DNA from: Eutrigla gurnardus
Taxonomy: Eukaryota > Chordata > Actinopteri > Perciformes > Triglidae
NCBI GenBank assembly: GCA_963514095.1
Contig: OY741273.1
Coordinates: forward strand, 20,022,546-20,086,545
Length of the DNA stretch: 64,000 nucleotides
Direction: 5' to 3'
In this document: positions 60,621-64,000 of the stretch, piece by piece
How the letters are laid out: the number at the start of each line of letters is the position of its first letter
Position numbering within the stretch: the first letter of the stretch is position 1
Made by a program: the position numbers and the translations under genes
Notes under the pieces: generated by a model
Seen by the model: the letters and a program-made list of their open reading frames with translations, nothing else
Databases searched by the model: none
Told to the model about the DNA's origin: nothing

Positions 60621-62269
60621 AGTCTATTCTGACGCTCTTACATCACTAGGGATCTCCCTATAGGACTGGATGCTGGGTTTCGCTGAGACGATTTTAGTGA
60701 CACCAGGTCTCGAAGAAGTTCAGAAGCTCTGTTGTTGTCTGCGTTCGAAGTTTGGGAAAGTTAGGTACAGATAGACAAAGAAAGACGATAAAATGCTGGA
60801 CTATAACCCGCTGGAGTCTGAGCCATATTTCTCTTATTCCTGCAATACACTTTAGATAACTATCTTGACACCGTTATTTACTCTCTGAAGGTCGCTTCCG
60901 TGTTGCAGCAGATCTCACATTTGTAAATCGATGATACGCCACTTTGCAACTGTCATAACACCGGCTATAATTGGAAAGAAGAGAGTCCACATGTCTATCG
61001 GCAATCGCATTCATTAAAACCGTAATGTTAAAGAGTTGCTTGTGTAGTCGGCGTTAGATAAATAAGTACATAACACACTGAGTCGTTGGTTTTATTATCT
61101 TTCGAAAGAGTCCAAAAATAACAGTTCCCTTGATGAATCACTGAGGCTTGTTGTAACGGTGCAACAGCCTGCTGCAGGGCAGTTTTCAAAGGAAGTTGCT
61201 ACATACAACCTTCGTAGATATTAAAACTATGAGATGAGTGCTTTTGCAATCACAGACGACCGACGGGTCCCCAGAGGTCTCCGTTTCGTTCAAGCCGGGC
61301 CCCTCTTTGATGTCAGCAGGGCCGACACCTGCTAGGTGCTTTCATTTCAAATCACTTTTAACGAAAGGAGACAGTTTATCACCCTCGACATATCACCCTC
61401 ATCGTTCCCCTCTGTTAACGCTTCATTAAGCCTGAAAAGGGAAGTTCACTAAACTGTTTCGCACCATGGTTTAACGCTATTTGCAAAGGGATTACAACGT
61501 TTTAGCCTGCCGATTTTCAGTTAACACGACTTAATCAAATGCATGCACAGGTTCCATACAACCACCATTTTAGTGTTAACATGTTTTTGTGCTTCAACAT
61601 GATGTAACAGCTCATTCGCTCACATACTAAATTCATGTTGAAGTCTTTGGCAGAGGGAGGATGTTAGCTATAATTCCCTTTTTTGTCAAATATTAAGCGA
61701 TAGGAGGTGAATTCTATCTTTGTTCTGCTAAGCCCGATCCCAGGAGATCAATTTGACCTTACCGGAAATACCTTTTCTGTAACCAGCTGGGGGCAAGAAA
61801 CTGCTGCATGGGCTACGAAGGAATGACGTGACTTTGAATTATTATGCGGCTCAAGCTTCGCTTCTGTCCCATAGCTTACGTTTCCTCTCAATCTCTTTCC
61901 TTGGTTTCGCTTTCTTCTGGGGTGCGACTTTTCTTCCCGTGGCTGACTGTTTGTTGGTCTGATCGGCAATCGGCTCTCTCCCTCTGTCTGTTGTGCTCCC
62001 TGCCACATATAGACAACAAAGACAATGAACTTACGGACCCGCCTCAGCTGCTCTTGCCCACCAGGTTGAAGTGAGGCAAGATTTTCATCAAACGGCCAGA
62101 GTTCCAGTCTCACCTTTGGTCTTTATTGATTGGTGAAGCAAGCGGTTTGACTTGACTTCTCTCGGTATGGCAGGTTAGGGTTTTTTATAAATCCACATGC
62201 ATGCGCACAGATCCACCTAAGTGACACAGGTTGCCTGGGGAATATTTGGATAAAAGAGTATAAAAGATA
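60621..62269. other. noncoding DNA, nothing recognised
   Basis: Includes a 121-codon minus-strand frame (61748-62113), Arg/Lys-rich at its centre and without a recognisable domain, opposed by a 76-codon plus-strand frame. No repeat family assigned. Confidence 0.5.
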
Positions 62270-62460
62270 GAAGATAAAAGAGGGGAGAGGAGTGGAGGCA
62301 GAAGGTTGACGAGGGTGAAGGGCAGAACACGATAGAAGCACTAAGAAATGGAAATGGAGGGGGGAAAGGTGTTTTGTTAAGGGGTGAGAAGTGTCAGAGA
62401 GGTTAAAAAAAAAAGAGAGAAAAAAGACGAGGTGAGATGAGGAATACTGGGTATTGATGG
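62270..62460. repeat. purine-rich plus strand
   Basis: GATAGAAGATAAAAGAGGGG, AAATGGAGGGGGGAAAGG and A10GAGAGAAAAAAG words dominate about 190 bp. Confidence 0.75.
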
Positions 62461-62720
62461 GGATAGCGGGTGGTGGGGCTGTTCTGTCAGTCTTGGCACA
62501 TCGTTCCTCTCATTACAGTTTCACTCCCTGGCTTTAGCCTGCTCTTTGGCCCTCCCCCACGGCTAGCCCTGGAGCAGGGATTCATTCAGCCCAGCCCTCC
62601 TGTCAACACAAGCCCAGCTCAGCAGCTCTGGCCCGAGCATCTGTCAGCCCACACAGTCCCCTGTCAGCCGTAGCCCATCGGCCGGTCCATATTGGCACAG
62701 AACAGCAGGGTAGAAAAAGA
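62461..62720. promoter_or_regulatory. candidate element with four CTGTCA motifs
   Basis: CTGTCA, the core bound by MEIS/PREP/TGIF TALE homeodomain proteins, occurs at 62484-62489, 62600-62605, 62641-62646 and 62661-62666, all in the same orientation, in GC-rich repeat-poor DNA. Enhancer role is inference. Confidence 0.25.
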
Positions 62721-62967
62721 CTATAATGTAGCACAGCAGAGCATCCATCAACAAAGCTCATGGTAACACAGCACAGGACAGCCACCTAGGCATCCATCAC
62801 CAACACAACCATGTAAAACCCAGCCCCCTCCGGTCCCTGAAGGGACTGATAAACAACAACGCCACTTTGTAAAACCGACTTTGCTAAAGTGCATTTAACA
62901 AGGTTTTTTTTTTATTGACGAGCATCAGCAAATATTTGCTCGCATTTACACGTTTTTTTGACTATGT

Positions 62968-63012
62968 ATTCTGCAGAGGATTATGGGCTCGGAGAGGATT
63001 CTGCAGAGGATT
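62968..63012. repeat. 30-bp partial tandem duplication
   Basis: ATTCTGCAGAGGATT occurs at 62968-62982 and again at 62998-63012, a 30-bp offset, consistent with a 1.5-copy tandem duplication. Confidence 0.85.
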
Positions 63013-63599
63013 GCGAACATGGAGATGCTGTCGTGATTTAAAAAGGCCAAGTTTCTTTGCCAAATATTCAAATAAATAAAATCATGCCGGCTGAATAACA
63101 CAGCTGAGATACCACATCATTTTGAGAGCCGCAGCCAGTTAATGGGATGGATTTTCATTACAAATCGTTGAACCGCGTCTCGCTATTCCAATCAAATGGA
63201 TTTCCCCGAAAGCGACTTGTTGAGTGTGTCGTCGGTTTGAGGCCAGTCGGAGACAACCGAGCTCTTATTTCACATTCTGGTCCAGCACAGCCCTGGAACC
63301 TGGGCCCCGACTAGACACACCTTGACAGCTACTCTGCTAGAAGAAAGAGAGAGGGAGCTACAGGCAGACAACTGCTCTGACAAGTGATAGGAAGTTTCTC
63401 TGCTCTCTGGGCAGTCTCTCATTAGTGAGAACAGGAAATAGCTACCACTGAGCATCTCCTCTCTGCACCGAGAGTTGTCAGGACCCTCCGGTGGCTTCAG
63501 CAGAGGGCAAGAGGTAGCGGAGAAACACGTTCCGAGGCGCGGGATCAATGAATCGTTCCTTTGATTTTCTGTTTCACGCCATCCACTTCTACCCGAGAG
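63013..63599. other. noncoding DNA, nothing recognised
   Basis: Repeat-poor; a 92-codon minus frame (63270-63548) has no domain. Confidence 0.5.
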
Positions 63600-63722
63600 T
63601 TTTGATGGAGAGACGAGAGAGCAGGAGAAACTTCTGGGGGAGGAGGCAGGCAGAGGTGAGGAAACGAGGAGAGGAAGCGAAGTGGAGGAGTGGTGAGGCA
63701 GAGATAAGATGGAAAGAGATTG
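63600..63722. repeat. purine-rich plus strand
   Basis: GAGAGACGAGAGAGCAGGAG and AGGAAACGAGGAGAGGAAGC-like sequence over about 120 bp. Confidence 0.7.
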
Positions 63723-63759
63723 TCTGAGGTGTTGGCATGTACGGCACCATGTGTTGTGT

Positions 63760-64000
63760 ATTTATTTATCTATTTCTCTGACCCATATGGAGCGGCATAT
63801 GGTGACCGCTAACTGAAAGGAGGTAATACAATTAGGCACATTTTGATGATGAATAGTCCCAGTCACCTGTATTTATCCAAGAGCTCGCGAGATACTTTGG
63901 AAGGAGCCACAGTCACAGTATGAGTGCGATTCACAATTAAAACGGGCTTGTCTCACTTACACAGAGGGCATAATTGGCTGCATCCTGCTGCTGCATTCTC
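63760..64000. promoter_or_regulatory. candidate conserved noncoding element at the window edge
   Basis: Two CATATG E-boxes lie 8 bases apart in CCATATGGAGCGGCATATGG (about 63783-63802), followed by ACAATTAGGCAC and CACAATTAAAAC words. Repeat-free and runs off the window. Function inferred only. Confidence 0.2.

Noticed and set aside
61748..62113. 121-codon basic minus-strand frame
   Set aside because: No recognisable domain, no splice context, opposed by a plus-strand frame.
1..64000. Intact viral, prophage or toxin genes
   Set aside because: No retroviral gag/pol/env-type peptide, LTR pair or toxin-family motif was recognised in any frame.

Overview
The window looks like intergenic or long-intron DNA from a teleost (ray-finned) fish, probably a percomorph. 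The evidence is the very high density of long (GT)n/(CA)n and (AT)n microsatellites and the decayed repeats that resemble known teleost families: L2-like and other LINE 3' ends, hAT-like non-autonomous elements, and a THAP relic. There is no prokaryotic gene organisation. I found no intact protein-coding gene, no convincing spliced exon and no RNA gene. Every open frame of 60 residues or more is either a fragment of a dead transposable element or cellular-type domain, or looks like chance (microsatellite translations, low-complexity strings, unrecognised peptides). No CDS is therefore annotated.

Layout. 1-12 kb is mostly unique DNA with long GT/CA tracts, one old interspersed repeat (about 4.86-5.16 kb) and several stretches with homeodomain-type or paired bicoid-type cores that could be conserved regulatory elements. 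At 13.2-13.9 kb lies a hAT-like non-autonomous element carrying an inverted CCAAT/GC-box/CCAAT module. 16-20 kb holds a minus-strand L2-like scrap, a 60-bp AT tract, an RFX-like inverted motif and a CpG-rich probable repeat fragment. 21-25 kb has a compound GT/GA microsatellite and a plus-strand L2-like LINE 3' end with an ATT tail. 25-38 kb is mainly unique sequence and microsatellites with one hAT-like terminal fragment near 33.7 kb. 38-41 kb contains a broken hAT-type 5' coding start and pieces of other interspersed repeats. 42.7-42.9 kb is a short CpG-rich island.

46-54 kb holds the best protein-level relics. One is a minus-strand LINE ORF C-terminus with an internal deletion. One is a THAP zinc-finger domain broken by a frameshift and missing its first zinc-binding Cys. 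One is a MADF-type DNA-binding domain relic with stop codons, next to a 41-bp-arm inverted repeat duplicated from the same relic. 57-64 kb has another probable hAT-like fragment, an AT tract, purine-rich strands and several candidate regulatory stretches.

Function: nothing here works together as a pathway or operon. The likely live content is cis-regulatory DNA, which sequence alone cannot prove. I did not find a credible novel biological system. The most interesting items are the MADF/inverted-repeat structure at 53.08-53.36 kb, the THAP relic at 47.2-47.6 kb, the internally deleted LINE at 46.3-46.6 kb, and a few dense transcription-factor motif arrangements. Family assignments rest on recall of family motifs, not on any search.
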